DNA of 64,000 nucleotides, from positions 62,001-126,000 of the forward strand of contig RAYR01000011.1 in assembly GCA_003612405.1 (NCBI GenBank). Reading direction: 5' to 3'. This document shows positions 19,108-28,456 of the stretch, one piece after another (the stretch's first letter is position 1; every line of letters starts with the position of its first letter). A program made the translations under genes and the position numbers. The notes beneath the pieces were generated by a model. That model was not told where the DNA came from. It made no database searches and saw nothing but the letters and a program-made list of their open reading frames with translations. The DNA comes from a bacterium 0.1xD8-71 (GTDB lineage: Bacteria > Bacillota > Clostridia > Lachnospirales > Lachnospiraceae).

Positions 19108-19140
19108 TGAGATAAGCGCTCGCTCCCAGCGCTTATCTCA
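19108..19140 (-). promoter_or_regulatory. Perfect 13-bp inverted repeat in the SASP leader
   Basis: TGAGATAAGCGCT and its exact complement flank a 7-base loop, between the sigma-G-like promoter and the SASP start. No T-run follows. It may be a 5' stability hairpin of the spore-stage mRNA, or the end of the DJ-1 transcript. Confidence 0.65.
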
Positions 19141-19190
19141 GTGACTTGTGTCTCTGTGATGCGCATTGGTTTGTTCGCTTATCTTGATGT

Positions 19191-19220
19191 TAGTATGTTC
19201 GGATGGTAAGAAAATATTAT
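19191..19220 (-). promoter_or_regulatory. Sigma-G-type promoter for the SASP gene
   Basis: CATACTA (19191-19197) is a perfect sigma-G -10 element. ATAATA (19215-19220) lies 17 bases upstream and matches the TGAATA-type -35 at four of six positions. The gene downstream is a classic sigma-G target. Confidence 0.7.
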
Positions 19221-19250
19221 GGTAAGTTTTGCTATATTTTAAGTTGATTT

Positions 19251-19802
19251 TTAATGTTCAAATACCACGGCGTCCGCCATCTTATCTGCGGCATCCTTAT
19301 CCTGCAATTTTTCCAAAATTGCAAGACCAAAGGCAATGGCCGCACCCATACCGCGCCCTGTGATGATATTGCCATCCGTAACCGCCGGTATCTGCAAGAC
19401 TTCTGCACCCTCCAGATGACTCTCCATGGACGGATAAGAACATGCTTTCTTTCCTTTTAAATGGCCGCGGTGTCCTAAAATGCTGGGTGCCGCGCAGATT
19501 GCCGCCACAATCTTCCCCTTCGCCACAAAGTCATCCACCTGTGCCATCAGCACTTCACAGGCCTCCAGATTCTTCGTTCCCGGCATACCGCCCGGAAGCA
19601 CCAGTACATCCACACTGTCAAAATCTACTGCTGAAAGCGTCTTATCCATTGACACTGTTATATCGTGGGAACCCGTGACTTTTGTTTCGTCGGTAATTGA
19701 CACCATCTCCACTGTCTCGCCGGCCCTGCGCAGGATATCCACCACTGTCAGCGCCTCAATCTCTTCGTAACCTGTACCAAAAAAAACTGCTATTTTGTTC
19801 AT
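19251..19802 (-). CDS. DJ-1/PfpI-family protein
   Basis: A 183-residue protein of the DJ-1/ThiJ/PfpI superfamily (YajL/ThiJ branch). The catalytic Cys lies in the nucleophile elbow AAICAAPSILG (about residue 100), with Glu in GTGYEEIEA near residue 14. Members include protein deglycases and chaperones; the exact activity here is unknown. The ATG at 19802 is preceded by GGAGGG, and the longer frame upstream runs into the MATE gene. It overlaps that gene's stop by 4 bases and is probably co-transcribed with it. Confidence 0.9.
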   Translation of the reverse strand: MNKIAVFFGTGYEEIEALTVVDILRRAGETVEMVSITDETKVTGSHDITVSMDKTLSAVDFDSVDVLVLPGGMPGTKNLEACEVLMAQVDDFVAKGKIVAAICAAPSILGHRGHLKGKKACSYPSMESHLEGAEVLQIPAVTDGNIITGRGMGAAIAFGLAILEKLQDKDAADKMADAVVFEH

Positions 19803-21133
19803 ATTGTTTCCCTCCTGTTGCCATATAATAATATCATAATTCCAACCCCGTCCGCAAGCGCCCAGCCAATCGGAATTGCCCACCAGATTCCCAGAACGCC
19901 GATGGCCGGAACTGCCGCCAGTATGTATGCCAGCACGACCCTTGTTCCCAGGGAAATAATCGTCAGCACCAGGGAAACACCGGGCCGGTTAATGCCCCGG
20001 AAATACCCGTAAAGCAGGAACAAAATGCCAATCCCCACATAAAACGCGCCTTCAATCCGCAGATACTGCATCCCGATTTCTATGATCTGCGTATCCTGTG
20101 CCCTCACAAAAATCAGCATCAGATACCGCGCCAGCACGAAAACCAGAACCGATACCGCGCCGCAGAAAACTGCCGACACACCAAAGGCTTTCTTCGTTCC
20201 TTCTCCCACTCTCCGCTTCTTTCCGGCACCATGGTTCTGGGAAATGAAAATGGAATAAGCATTACCGAACTCCTGAGCCGGCATATAGGCAAAGGTATCA
20301 ATCTTTACCGTAGCCGCAAAAGCCGCCATCACTGCCGGGCCGAAACTGTTTACCAGACTCTGCACCATCAGGATCCCGAAATTCATCACGGACTGCTGCA
20401 TACAGGTCATACCAGAATATTTGCAAATCTCCGCCACCGGTTTCTCGCCCCGCACGAAGTCTTGCAGGGAAAACCGGAAAAACGACTCCTTCCGCCAGAT
20501 ATAAACACCAAGTCCCACGCCCGATACCGCCTGAGCGATCACCGTAGCCAATGCTGCTCCCTGAAGTCCCCAGTGAAACACCAGCACAAAGAACAAGTCC
20601 AGGCCGATATTCAAAACCGACGCCGCACCCAGAAAGTATAAGGGCACCACGGAATTGCCCAGCGCCCGCAATAAAAATGCAAAATAATTATAGAGGAAAA
20701 TGAACACAATCCCCGTAAAGATGATCACCAGATATTCCTCTGTCATCTGCACAAGTTCTCCCGGCGTGCGAAGCAGCCACAAAATCGGTCCCCGAAAACA
20801 CTGAACCGCCACACTGACCGCCACAGCCAACAGACCGATCAGCGCAAAAGAGGTCTGGGCACAGTCTTTCACCTTCTGCCGGTCTCCCTTTCCTATATAA
20901 TAAGAAAAAACAGACCCGCTTCCCATACACAGACCGATCAGCAGAGAATTTAAAAATGTCATCAGCGTGTAGGACGAACCCACTGCCGCCAGCGCATCCG
21001 CGCCCACATATCTGCCAACCACCCAGGTATCCACAATATTATAACACTGCTGTAAAAGATTCCCCAGAATCATCGGCCCTGCAAACACAAGCAGGGAACC
21101 CGTCACATTGCCATTTGTCAAATCACGATTCAT
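19799..21133 (-). CDS. MATE-family efflux transporter (first copy)
   Basis: A 444-residue, 12-helix multidrug/toxin exporter of the MATE family (DinF/NorM-like). It begins MNRDLTNGNVTGSLLVFAGPMILGN, with the typical NIVDTWVVGRYVGADALAAVG in helix 2 and a matching repeat in the second half. Transport would be Na+ or H+ driven, with unknown substrate. The ATG at 21133 has AAGGA 9-10 bases upstream and gives the usual family length; the open frame extending 57 codons further would overlap the divergent CYTH gene. Confidence 0.9.
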   Translation of the reverse strand: MNRDLTNGNVTGSLLVFAGPMILGNLLQQCYNIVDTWVVGRYVGADALAAVGSSYTLMTFLNSLLIGLCMGSGSVFSYYIGKGDRQKVKDCAQTSFALIGLLAVAVSVAVQCFRGPILWLLRTPGELVQMTEEYLVIIFTGIVFIFLYNYFAFLLRALGNSVVPLYFLGAASVLNIGLDLFFVLVFHWGLQGAALATVIAQAVSGVGLGVYIWRKESFFRFSLQDFVRGEKPVAEICKYSGMTCMQQSVMNFGILMVQSLVNSFGPAVMAAFAATVKIDTFAYMPAQEFGNAYSIFISQNHGAGKKRRVGEGTKKAFGVSAVFCGAVSVLVFVLARYLMLIFVRAQDTQIIEIGMQYLRIEGAFYVGIGILFLLYGYFRGINRPGVSLVLTIISLGTRVVLAYILAAVPAIGVLGIWWAIPIGWALADGVGIMILLYGNRRETI

Positions 21134-21238
21134 AACTGTATCTTCCTTAAAAATATTCATACCCGCCAACATTGACTTATATCCCAAACCAGAGTAGCAT
21201 ATATCTATCAGATGAGATATTTCATAAAGGAGCGCATC

Positions 21239-21691
21239 ATGGAAATCGAACGCAAATTTACCATCACAAGACTGCCCGAAAACCTGGAATCCTACCCCTG
21301 CCACATCATTGAGCAGGCCTATCTGAATACTGACCCGGTTGTCAGAATCCGTCGGGAGGACGATTCCTATTATATGACCTATAAGGGAAAGGGCCTTCTG
21401 GCCAGAGAAGAGTATAATCTCCCCTTAAATCGAGAATCCTACTATCATCTGCGGGAGAAGGCAGACGGAAACATTATCTCGAAAAAACGTTATGTCATAC
21501 CGATTGACCAAACCAGTCTTTTTGTGGAACTGGATATCTTTGAGGCGCCCTTTGCCCCTTTGATTATCGCAGAAGTGGAATTCCCTGACAAAGCAGCAGC
21601 GGAATCGTTTCTTCCACTTGACTGGTTTAGTCAAGACGTCACAAACAATCCCGCCTATCATAACTCTAACTTAAGTACACGGCAGTTCTAA
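21239..21691 (+). CDS. CYTH-domain protein (inorganic triphosphatase-like)
   Basis: A 150-residue CYTH/triphosphate tunnel protein. The signature EIERKF is at the N-terminus, with alternating charged residues characteristic of the tunnel (VRIRRED, MTYKGKG, VELDIFE, IAEVEF). Family members hydrolyse inorganic triphosphate or bind nucleotide triphosphates; which applies here is unknown. The ATG at 21239 follows AAAGGAG. Divergent from the MATE gene and convergent with malQ, so probably a single-gene transcript. Confidence 0.88.
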   Translation: MEIERKFTITRLPENLESYPCHIIEQAYLNTDPVVRIRREDDSYYMTYKGKGLLAREEYNLPLNRESYYHLREKADGNIISKKRYVIPIDQTSLFVELDIFEAPFAPLIIAEVEFPDKAAAESFLPLDWFSQDVTNNPAYHNSNLSTRQF

Positions 21692-21699
21692 CACAGCTC

Positions 21700-23181
21700 T
21701 TACCCTTCCGCTCTCCCGTAAAGCCTGGTCATCTCATAAATCTTTTCGGCCAGTTCGTCCGTGAACTGCCCCGGCAGCATCCGCCATTTCCAGTTGGTTC
21801 CAAGGGTGGAAGGCAGATTGATTCTTGCCTCCGTGCCAAGTCCCAGATAGTCCTGCATGGGAATCACACAGGTATCGGACACACTGGAAAGCGCCGCACG
21901 GATAAATTCCCACTGCACATCCTTACGGGAACGGATATGCAGATACTTTCTGGCAAAAGCCTTATCCCTGCGTTTCAGCTTATCATACCATCCAAGCGTC
22001 GTATCGTTGTCATGTGTACCGGTATAAACAATACTGTTAGCCACATATTTGTGAGGCAGATAGGCACTCTCTCCCTCTGAATCAAAGGCAAACTGTAAAA
22101 CCTTCATACCCGGATATCCTGTCTTTTTCACCAGTTTAATGACTGAATCAGTCAAATATCCCAGATCTTCTGCAATCACGGCCCTGTTGCCAAGTTTATC
22201 TTTCATGGTTTTAAATATTTCATACCCCGGCCCCTTCTGCCAATGTCCGAACTGGGCCGTTGCATCGCCGTAAGGAATCGAATAATACTCGTCAAATCCG
22301 CGGAAATGATCAATACGCACCACATCATAGAGCTGATAGCAGTATGCAATACGCTTCATCCACCACTCGTAATCCGTCTTCTTATGATATTCCCATCGGT
22401 ATAAAGGATTACCCCACAACTGTCCGGTAGCCGAAAAAGCATCCGGCGGGCATCCGGCCACCGCTGTCGGTGTCAGTGTCTCATCCAGCTGGAACAGCTC
22501 CGGATTCGCCCAGGTATCCGAACTGTCAAATGCCACATAGATCGGTATATCCCCGATAATCTGAATCTTCTTCTCATTGGCATATTGTTTCAGTGCAAAC
22601 CACTGTTTTGCAAACAGATACTGCTGGAACTGATAAAAGGCAATCTCCTGTGCATACTGTTTGGAATACTCCTTGATTGCGGCAGGTTTCCGAAGCTTAA
22701 TGTCTTCTTCCCATTCACTCCAGCTCTTACCATCGAAAGAGTTCTTCACGGCCATATAGAGTGCATAATCTTTCAGCCAATAAGCGTTCTCTTCCACATA
22801 TTTCCGGTACTCTTGGTCTTCTTCAATATGACTGTTCTGATAAGCCTTCTTCAACACTTTGAATCTGGACAGATATATCTTCTCATAATCCACATAGGCT
22901 GGATCATCGCCAAAATCATACTGCTCACATTCCGCCTTTGTCAAATAACCGGCCTCGATCAATGCCTCTAAATCAATATAATACGGATTGCCCGCAAAAG
23001 TAGAAAAAGACTGGTAGGGAGAATCCCCATAGCCTGTTGGCCCAAGCGGCAGTATCTGCCAGTAGGACTGCCCTGCTTTCGCTAACAGATCAATAAATGT
23101 ATATGCCTCTCTGGAAAAGGCGCCGATCCCATACCTGGAGGGCAGACTGGATACAGGCAGCAAAACACCACTCTTTCTCAT
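21700..23181 (-). CDS. malQ: 4-alpha-glucanotransferase (amylomaltase)
   Basis: A 493-residue GH77 enzyme that transfers alpha-1,4-glucan chains in maltodextrin and glycogen metabolism. The N-terminal signature RKSGVLLPVSSLPS and SYWQILPLGPTGYGDSPYQ are typical. The nucleophile Asp is in VRIDHFRG and the acid/base Glu in VIAEDLG, with THDNDT near the C-terminus. Length and motif order are normal. No other mal or glg genes are adjacent. Confidence 0.95.
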   Translation of the reverse strand: MRKSGVLLPVSSLPSRYGIGAFSREAYTFIDLLAKAGQSYWQILPLGPTGYGDSPYQSFSTFAGNPYYIDLEALIEAGYLTKAECEQYDFGDDPAYVDYEKIYLSRFKVLKKAYQNSHIEEDQEYRKYVEENAYWLKDYALYMAVKNSFDGKSWSEWEEDIKLRKPAAIKEYSKQYAQEIAFYQFQQYLFAKQWFALKQYANEKKIQIIGDIPIYVAFDSSDTWANPELFQLDETLTPTAVAGCPPDAFSATGQLWGNPLYRWEYHKKTDYEWWMKRIAYCYQLYDVVRIDHFRGFDEYYSIPYGDATAQFGHWQKGPGYEIFKTMKDKLGNRAVIAEDLGYLTDSVIKLVKKTGYPGMKVLQFAFDSEGESAYLPHKYVANSIVYTGTHDNDTTLGWYDKLKRRDKAFARKYLHIRSRKDVQWEFIRAALSSVSDTCVIPMQDYLGLGTEARINLPSTLGTNWKWRMLPGQFTDELAEKIYEMTRLYGRAEG

Positions 23182-23268
23182 AACACCAACAAATCCTTTC
23201 CTATACTGTACACTGTTTTATTTTATGTCTTTTTACCAGAAATAGCAAGATGCTTTCGGAACTGCTGC

Positions 23269-25152
23269 CTAAACCTTATCTTTCATAAAATCCACAAATT
23301 CTGTTTCCGGCAAAGGCTTTGAAAAATAGTATCCCTGGATATAGTCAATTCCCAGCTGCGCCATCTTACGGTACTGTTCTTCTTCCTCGATTCCCTCCGA
23401 GACAATCTTAAGCTGCATCCCATGAATCATCTGCATAGCCGCGTTCATCACATACTGCGCCTTCTCGTCCCGGAAGAAAGCCTGACTCATCTCCCTGTCA
23501 AATTTCACGATATCCACCGGCATATCCACTATATAATTCAGATTCGACTGTCCCGTGCCAAAGTCGTCCAGGGAGAAGTGCACTCCATACTCCATCAGCC
23601 TTTGCATATTTCCCAGCAAGGTCTTTTTGGCGGACATGGATGCAGATTCCGTAATCTCCAGATTAATATAACCGGGATTGATCCGGTATTTTTCCATAAT
23701 ACTGATATAATCATCCGCCAGCTGTTTGTAGCTGCACTGCACTACGGACAGATTGACCTCTATATAATGCAGACCATACTGTTCCAGGTGCTGCTCCGTA
23801 AAAAAGCGGCATACCTTATCAAAGACAATCTCCCCAAGCTGTAATATCTTCCCGTTTCTTTCCGCCACAGAGATAAAGGCGGCCGGCGGAACCAGTTTGC
23901 CTTCCGTGTCGCGCATACGCACCAAGGCCTCCGCACTCACGAATCGGTGTTCCCTTGTGGAATATATAGGCTGATAAAAAACCTCTATCCGTTCCTCCGC
24001 CATGGCCTGCTCCAACATCAGTTCCATGGCCTTTTCCTGCTTCATCTGCACCACAAACTCTTTGTCTACCTGCCGGAAATTGGACACCGTATGATCCTGA
24101 TTCTTCCATCTTGCATACTGCAAAAGATGAACCATTTCCTGATAATCATCCGCCAGCAGCGAACTGGGCATATAAGTATATTCCACCTGTGCCATGGCTC
24201 CGATCTCTTTTCGCCCACTCTCAATAAATACCTTGATCTGTTCAATGGTATTATCCACCTGACTCAGCTCATCAAATACCATCCACACTTCATCCTCTGC
24301 CATTTTAAAAACCCTGGTACCCGGCAGACGGGGCAGTCTTCTGGCAAACTCCACCATCACCGCCTGTTCTCTCTCCCCGTCATCCGCCCGGCTGATACCC
24401 AGATTAAACCAGATTGACAGGACAGAAAATTCCCGATCCATATTGTACAGTTTACGGGCATAGAGCAGAAGCGCATCCTGATTGTACAGTCCTGTTACAT
24501 GGTCCGCCATGTACTCCGGATTCTCCTGCCTTAAGAATATAATTAAAATACCCACAGCTCCTGCATATCCCACCAGAAGCAGTTCATTGTTCAGAAACTG
24601 CACAACTGCTGCCGCAAACCAGATCCCAAGCCACATCAGCACCACCTGGGTTCTGCGCGGGTTGGCCTGCCTGCGCTTTCTGATCGTCAGAATAAAATTT
24701 GCCACCAGGAAACTGCATGTGCCAAGATACGTCATCAGCACACTGGGCCCTTCCGTATACACAATCCTTCCATGCTTACTGATATTGATGGGCAGACAGG
24801 CAATCACGATAATATAGACTATGGCAATGCCTGTTCCAACCATAGTCACCCATATAAACTTCTTCTGCCTCTCATACACGCCGGAACATTCATACAGCAG
24901 TCCGGCCAGACCCACCAGAACCAAGGATGCCAGATAAGTCTTACAGATGATCACCACAACTGTCCTGGACTTTAACATCAGATTGACAATGGCCCATATG
25001 GACAACATGTCAAAAAATACACAAAAAAGAACTACCACCAGCAGAAACTGGAAAATAATCTGCGTATTCAGACGCAGACTCTTATATCTGACATAAAACA
25101 AAATCATAATGATAATCAGGATAATCCCACATAGTTGGGCCTGAATATTCAT
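23269..25152 (-). CDS. Membrane c-di-GMP phosphodiesterase (degenerate GGDEF + EAL)
   Basis: A 627-residue protein. About seven N-terminal membrane helices (to about residue 205) form a sensor, followed by a GGDEF-like domain whose signature has decayed to AEDEV, so it should not synthesise c-di-GMP. The C-terminal EAL domain has the catalytic set: Glu in AEALVRM, Asn in EVNLSV, Glu in EITES, Asp pair in DDFGTG, Lys in IVKFDR and Glu in EGIEEEEQ. It should therefore hydrolyse c-di-GMP in response to a membrane signal, perhaps with the GGDEF domain binding GTP. GGAGG precedes the ATG. Confidence 0.88.
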   Translation of the reverse strand: MNIQAQLCGIILIIIMILFYVRYKSLRLNTQIIFQFLLVVVLFCVFFDMLSIWAIVNLMLKSRTVVVIICKTYLASLVLVGLAGLLYECSGVYERQKKFIWVTMVGTGIAIVYIIVIACLPINISKHGRIVYTEGPSVLMTYLGTCSFLVANFILTIRKRRQANPRRTQVVLMWLGIWFAAAVVQFLNNELLLVGYAGAVGILIIFLRQENPEYMADHVTGLYNQDALLLYARKLYNMDREFSVLSIWFNLGISRADDGEREQAVMVEFARRLPRLPGTRVFKMAEDEVWMVFDELSQVDNTIEQIKVFIESGRKEIGAMAQVEYTYMPSSLLADDYQEMVHLLQYARWKNQDHTVSNFRQVDKEFVVQMKQEKAMELMLEQAMAEERIEVFYQPIYSTREHRFVSAEALVRMRDTEGKLVPPAAFISVAERNGKILQLGEIVFDKVCRFFTEQHLEQYGLHYIEVNLSVVQCSYKQLADDYISIMEKYRINPGYINLEITESASMSAKKTLLGNMQRLMEYGVHFSLDDFGTGQSNLNYIVDMPVDIVKFDREMSQAFFRDEKAQYVMNAAMQMIHGMQLKIVSEGIEEEEQYRKMAQLGIDYIQGYYFSKPLPETEFVDFMKDKV

Positions 25153-25198
25153 TCACATATCCTCCGTCTTTCTGTCTTTATCATATGCATCACCACAC

Positions 25199-25222
25199 AG
25201 ATCTGCATATAAAACAGATCTG
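25199..25222 (-). terminator. Palindromic hairpin after the HAD-IIA gene
   Basis: Two copies of the palindrome CAGATCTG (25199-25206 and 25215-25222) can form one stem with an 8-base loop containing TTTTAT. It lies 15 bases after the HAD-IIA stop. No T-run follows the stem, so termination is uncertain. Confidence 0.4.
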
Positions 25223-25237
25223 CCTGCCCCCTGCTGT

Positions 25238-26056
25238 CTACAAAAAGGGCATCATCTCCCATACAGAGTGAAAAATCAGATGCGGCACCGTCTCAGAAGT
25301 CTCCACATCCTCCAGGGCTGTCTCTCCGCTTAAAACCAGTATGCTCTTAAGTCCATGATTTCTTCCCGCCGCAATATCCGTATACAGCCTGTCCCCAACC
25401 ATGGCAATGTGTTCCCGTTTTGTATCGACTCTGGTAGTCAAATATTCTATGATATCTTCATTTGGCTTACCGATGATCCTGTCAGGATAACGAAAAGCTG
25501 ATGCATGAATAAAGGCATGGATCGCCCCGGCGTCCGGAATAAATCCGGTCTCCGTGGGACAGTTATAATCGGGGTGGGTTGCAAGGTAGGGAAGACCCGA
25601 CCGCACATGATCACAGACCTTGCACATCTTGGGATAATCCAGCGTGGTATCAAAGGCTGTCACCACCACATCCGGGTGCTCCTCTTCCAGCACAATTCCC
25701 GCTTGTACAAATTCCCCCTGCAACAACGGATTGCCCAGAAGAAATACTCTGGCCCCCGGAAAATGCCGCTTCAAATAGTATATAGTCGCCTGCCCGGAAG
25801 TGATGATCTTCTCCTCCCCGACGGTAAGCCCCATCCGCCCAAGCTTTTCCACATAGACTGCCGCATTTTTGGAAGAATTGTTGGTCAGGAAAACATAACG
25901 CCTGCCCGATGCCTCGATTCGGTCAAGAAATTCATGGGCGCCGTCTATCCACTTTTCTCCCAGATAGATTGTACCGTCCATATCCAGAGCAAAACATTCC
26001 ACCTGGGATAATATCCCCTCTTTATCCTCATTGACCGCCGGAACCGATACCTGCAT
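25238..26056 (-). CDS. HAD-superfamily IIA sugar/nucleotide phosphatase (NagD-like)
   Basis: A 272-residue HAD hydrolase. Motif I is DMDGTIYLG (about residue 29), motif II is LTNNSSKN, motif III is Lys in IIGKPNED, and motif IV is MVGDRLYTDI. The C2A cap lies between motifs II and III, placing it with NagD/AraL/PhoX-type phosphatases. Substrate unknown. A promoter lies at 26120-26148, about 60 bases upstream. It is followed by a palindromic hairpin. Confidence 0.9.
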   Translation of the reverse strand: MQVSVPAVNEDKEGILSQVECFALDMDGTIYLGEKWIDGAHEFLDRIEASGRRYVFLTNNSSKNAAVYVEKLGRMGLTVGEEKIITSGQATIYYLKRHFPGARVFLLGNPLLQGEFVQAGIVLEEEHPDVVVTAFDTTLDYPKMCKVCDHVRSGLPYLATHPDYNCPTETGFIPDAGAIHAFIHASAFRYPDRIIGKPNEDIIEYLTTRVDTKREHIAMVGDRLYTDIAAGRNHGLKSILVLSGETALEDVETSETVPHLIFHSVWEMMPFL

Positions 26057-26119
26057 CAGTCATTACACTCCATTCCACTATATTTATAAATAATATGTTG
26101 TTTCTTTCGCTATTTCAGC

Positions 26120-26148
26120 ATTATAACAAAAGCCCTTTGTGTTGTCAC
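26120..26148 (-). promoter_or_regulatory. Sigma-A promoter for the HAD-IIA gene
   Basis: GTGACA (-35, 26143-26148) and TATAAT (-10, 26120-26125) are separated by exactly 17 bases. Only one position departs from consensus. Confidence 0.75.
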
Positions 26149-26190
26149 CCATAAACACAGATTTTTCCCGGTTTTTACCAATTTCTCCTG

Positions 26191-26979
26191 TCATATCCGG
26201 TTCAGTATCTGCATCACCCCCGCCTCTTCATTGGACGGGGCAATATACTTTGCCACTTCTTTCAAACCCGGATGGGCATTGCTCATCGCATAACTCTCCG
26301 TACACTGCCGCATCATACTCTCATCGTTGAGAAAATCACCAAAAGCCATACAGGCATCGGCATCTATCTGATAACGGTTCTGCAAAAACGACAAAGCCGC
26401 CCCCTTATTGACTTCTTTATTTGCTATGTCAATCCAGCATTCTCCCGACAATACCACATTCACGCCCTCCGGTATGTCCTTTAGCCCGGCATAATATGTG
26501 ACGGCACTGTAATCCGCCACAAACACAGCCATTTTGATGATCTTATCCTGTGCCATACAGCTATCCAGATCTTCCACAAACGTTAATCTCTCATAATACA
26601 TATGGGCATTTCTCTCCAGGTCCTCGCTGCCATGCTTCATGTAAGCCGACTTCTCTCCACATAGAATGACACTATGCCCATCCCGGATACTGAAACGCTC
26701 CACACATGCGTTCACAGCCTCCGGCTTCATGGTATTGGTATAAATAAACGCCCCATTCTCTGCCACCAATCCGCCATTATCGGCTATAAAAATCATGTTC
26801 TCTGCCGCCATTGGAAATAATTTATATATATTATAATATTGTCTGCCGCTGGCAATCACCGTTTTAATTTCAGGGTGATTACAGACCCATTCCTCGAACC
26901 CTGCCGGAACTTCCTTACGTGCATTGAGCAAGGTGCCGTCTAAATCCGTAACCACAAGTCTGATCGTCTTATCTTTCAT
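26191..26979 (-). CDS. Cof-type HAD-IIB phosphatase
   Basis: A 262-residue HAD hydrolase of the Cof/YbiV group. Motif I is VTDLDGTLLN (about residue 10), motif II is VIASGRQYYN, Lys is in VNKGAALSFL, and motif IV is AFGDFLNDESMM. The C2B cap covers about residues 85-185. Such enzymes dephosphorylate sugar phosphates or flavin precursors; substrate cannot be told here. GAGG precedes the ATG. The 212 bases upstream contain no further gene, only divergent promoter sequence. Confidence 0.9.
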   Translation of the reverse strand: MKDKTIRLVVTDLDGTLLNARKEVPAGFEEWVCNHPEIKTVIASGRQYYNIYKLFPMAAENMIFIADNGGLVAENGAFIYTNTMKPEAVNACVERFSIRDGHSVILCGEKSAYMKHGSEDLERNAHMYYERLTFVEDLDSCMAQDKIIKMAVFVADYSAVTYYAGLKDIPEGVNVVLSGECWIDIANKEVNKGAALSFLQNRYQIDADACMAFGDFLNDESMMRQCTESYAMSNAHPGLKEVAKYIAPSNEEAGVMQILNRI

Positions 26980-27149
26980 ATGTCTTTATCCTCTCCGCAC
27001 ATTCTATACAATGATACATGTAAATACTTCTCCTAAATCCGCTACCATTATAACAATCCCAGACAATATGTCAATTAATATCTGCCCAAACCGTCACTGC
27101 GGATAATTATTCCTTCATACTTCATTTGATTGCTTTCTTTCTCCCCCTT

Positions 27150-27162
27150 TAAGTGTTATAAT
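27150..27162 (+). promoter_or_regulatory. Extended -10 promoter for the DUF6062 gene
   Basis: TGTTATAAT gives a perfect -10 (27157-27162) with the extended TGn element. No good -35 is seen at the usual distance. The gene starts 30 bases downstream with AAGGAG. Confidence 0.6.
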
Positions 27163-27191
27163 TGAATTAAATATTTTAAGGAGTATTATCT

Positions 27192-27953
27192 ATGAAAGAA
27201 GAACTCTATACCATCCCTTTAAATGACGCCATGAATGCCGATGATGAATGTCCTTTCTGTTTTATTGAGAGAAATGTGGAACAGGACCTTCTGGATTTTG
27301 TCCTGGGCTCCGGTTCCTCCTATATGGAAAGTGATATGCGTGAACAGACTGACCGGACAGGCTTCTGCCGGGATCACTTTAAGAAAATGTTTGACTATGG
27401 CAACACACTGGGCAATGCCTGGATCCTGAAGACACATTACGCCCGGATGATACAGGAACTGCAAGGCCAGATAAAATCTTTTCAGCCGGGTAAAAGTTCT
27501 CTCAAAAATAAGCTGATGAGACACCCCCAGCGCCACAATCCTCTTAGTATCTGGGCTGCCGAGAAAGAATCATCCTGTTATATCTGCAAGTCCTATGCCG
27601 ATACCTACGACCGTTATCTGGATACCTTTTTCTTCATGTACAAAAAAGATCCGGAATTTCGGGATAAAGTCAGAAACAGTAAGGGATTTTGCCTGCACCA
27701 TTTTGGAGATATATGCGAGGCCGCTGACAGCCGCCTGCATGATAAAGATAAAACCGATTTTTACGGGATGTTATTGCCGCTCATGGAACAGAACCTTTCC
27801 CGACTCGGGGAGGATGTCTCCTGGATGGTGGAAAAGTTCGACTACCGCAACAGAGATGCAGACTGGAAAAACTCAAAAGACGCCATCCAGCGGGGTATGC
27901 AGAAATTAAAAGGAGGCTACCCGGCAGATCCGCCCTATAAAGGCGTCCGATAA
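27192..27953 (+). CDS. DUF6062-family Cys/His protein
   Basis: A 253-residue soluble protein found widely in Lachnospiraceae. It carries two pairs of Cys/His motifs: CPFC (about residue 20) with FCRDHF (about 57), and CYIC (about 132) with FCLHHF (about 165). The repeated arrangement suggests two metal or Fe-S binding sites. No function is known. AAGGAG lies 8 bases before the ATG, and a bidirectional terminator follows the stop. Confidence 0.8.
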   Translation: MKEELYTIPLNDAMNADDECPFCFIERNVEQDLLDFVLGSGSSYMESDMREQTDRTGFCRDHFKKMFDYGNTLGNAWILKTHYARMIQELQGQIKSFQPGKSSLKNKLMRHPQRHNPLSIWAAEKESSCYICKSYADTYDRYLDTFFFMYKKDPEFRDKVRNSKGFCLHHFGDICEAADSRLHDKDKTDFYGMLLPLMEQNLSRLGEDVSWMVEKFDYRNRDADWKNSKDAIQRGMQKLKGGYPADPPYKGVR

Positions 27954-27956
27954 GCA

Positions 27957-27982
27957 AAAGGCGGCCGATCAGGCCGCCTTTC
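27957..27982. terminator. Bidirectional terminator
   Basis: AAAGGCGGCC, a GATCA loop, and GGCCGCCTTT form a 7-bp GC stem with A/T flanks on both sides. It serves the DUF6062 gene on the plus strand and the convergent gene at 28006-28368 on the minus strand. Confidence 0.88.
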
Positions 27983-28005
27983 ATAATTCTTATATAATAT
28001 TCTTC

Positions 28006-28368
28006 TTACATGGCATCCATGGAACCGTCGCTGTCATCGTCATCAAAGAACTCTTCCACTTTCTCTTCCACCTTCTGCGCCACTTCCTTGGCACCGCCGA
28101 CAACCTTCTCAGTCACATCAGCCTTTGCCGCATTGATGCCCTCCTTAAACTCATCAGCCTTCTGGAGGTCCAGATCCACATAGTTGCGGTCTGCATCTTT
28201 AGCCGCCCCCTCTTCATCCAGATCCTCATCAAAATTATCGAAATCGTCATCATCATCAAAATCATCATCTACGAGAGCCTCTTTACTCTTGAGATAATAG
28301 TATGCTCCCGCCGTTACGGCGCCAAGAGCCGCTGTTACCATTAAAAACTTACCAAATTTCTTCGCCAT
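28006..28368 (-). CDS. Acidic membrane-anchored protein of unknown function
   Basis: A 120-residue protein. One N-terminal membrane helix (about 8-25, after MAKKFGKF) is followed by a run of Asp/Glu (about 32-54) and a helical stretch with KADVTEKVVGG...VAQKVEEKVEEF, then a second Asp run. The helix plus amphipathic repeats resembles YtxH-like envelope stress proteins, but I would not assign that family firmly. GGAGAA precedes the ATG. Its composition, about a third acidic residues, is striking. Confidence 0.7.
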   Translation of the reverse strand: MAKKFGKFLMVTAALGAVTAGAYYYLKSKEALVDDDFDDDDDFDNFDEDLDEEGAAKDADRNYVDLDLQKADEFKEGINAAKADVTEKVVGGAKEVAQKVEEKVEEFFDDDDSDGSMDAM

Positions 28369-28456
28369 CAGTGTTCTCCTTTCACCGTCTGTTATACCAT
28401 TATATTAATACTATTTTGTGAAAATGAAAAGGGAATATGTACAAAAAAATAAAAAA

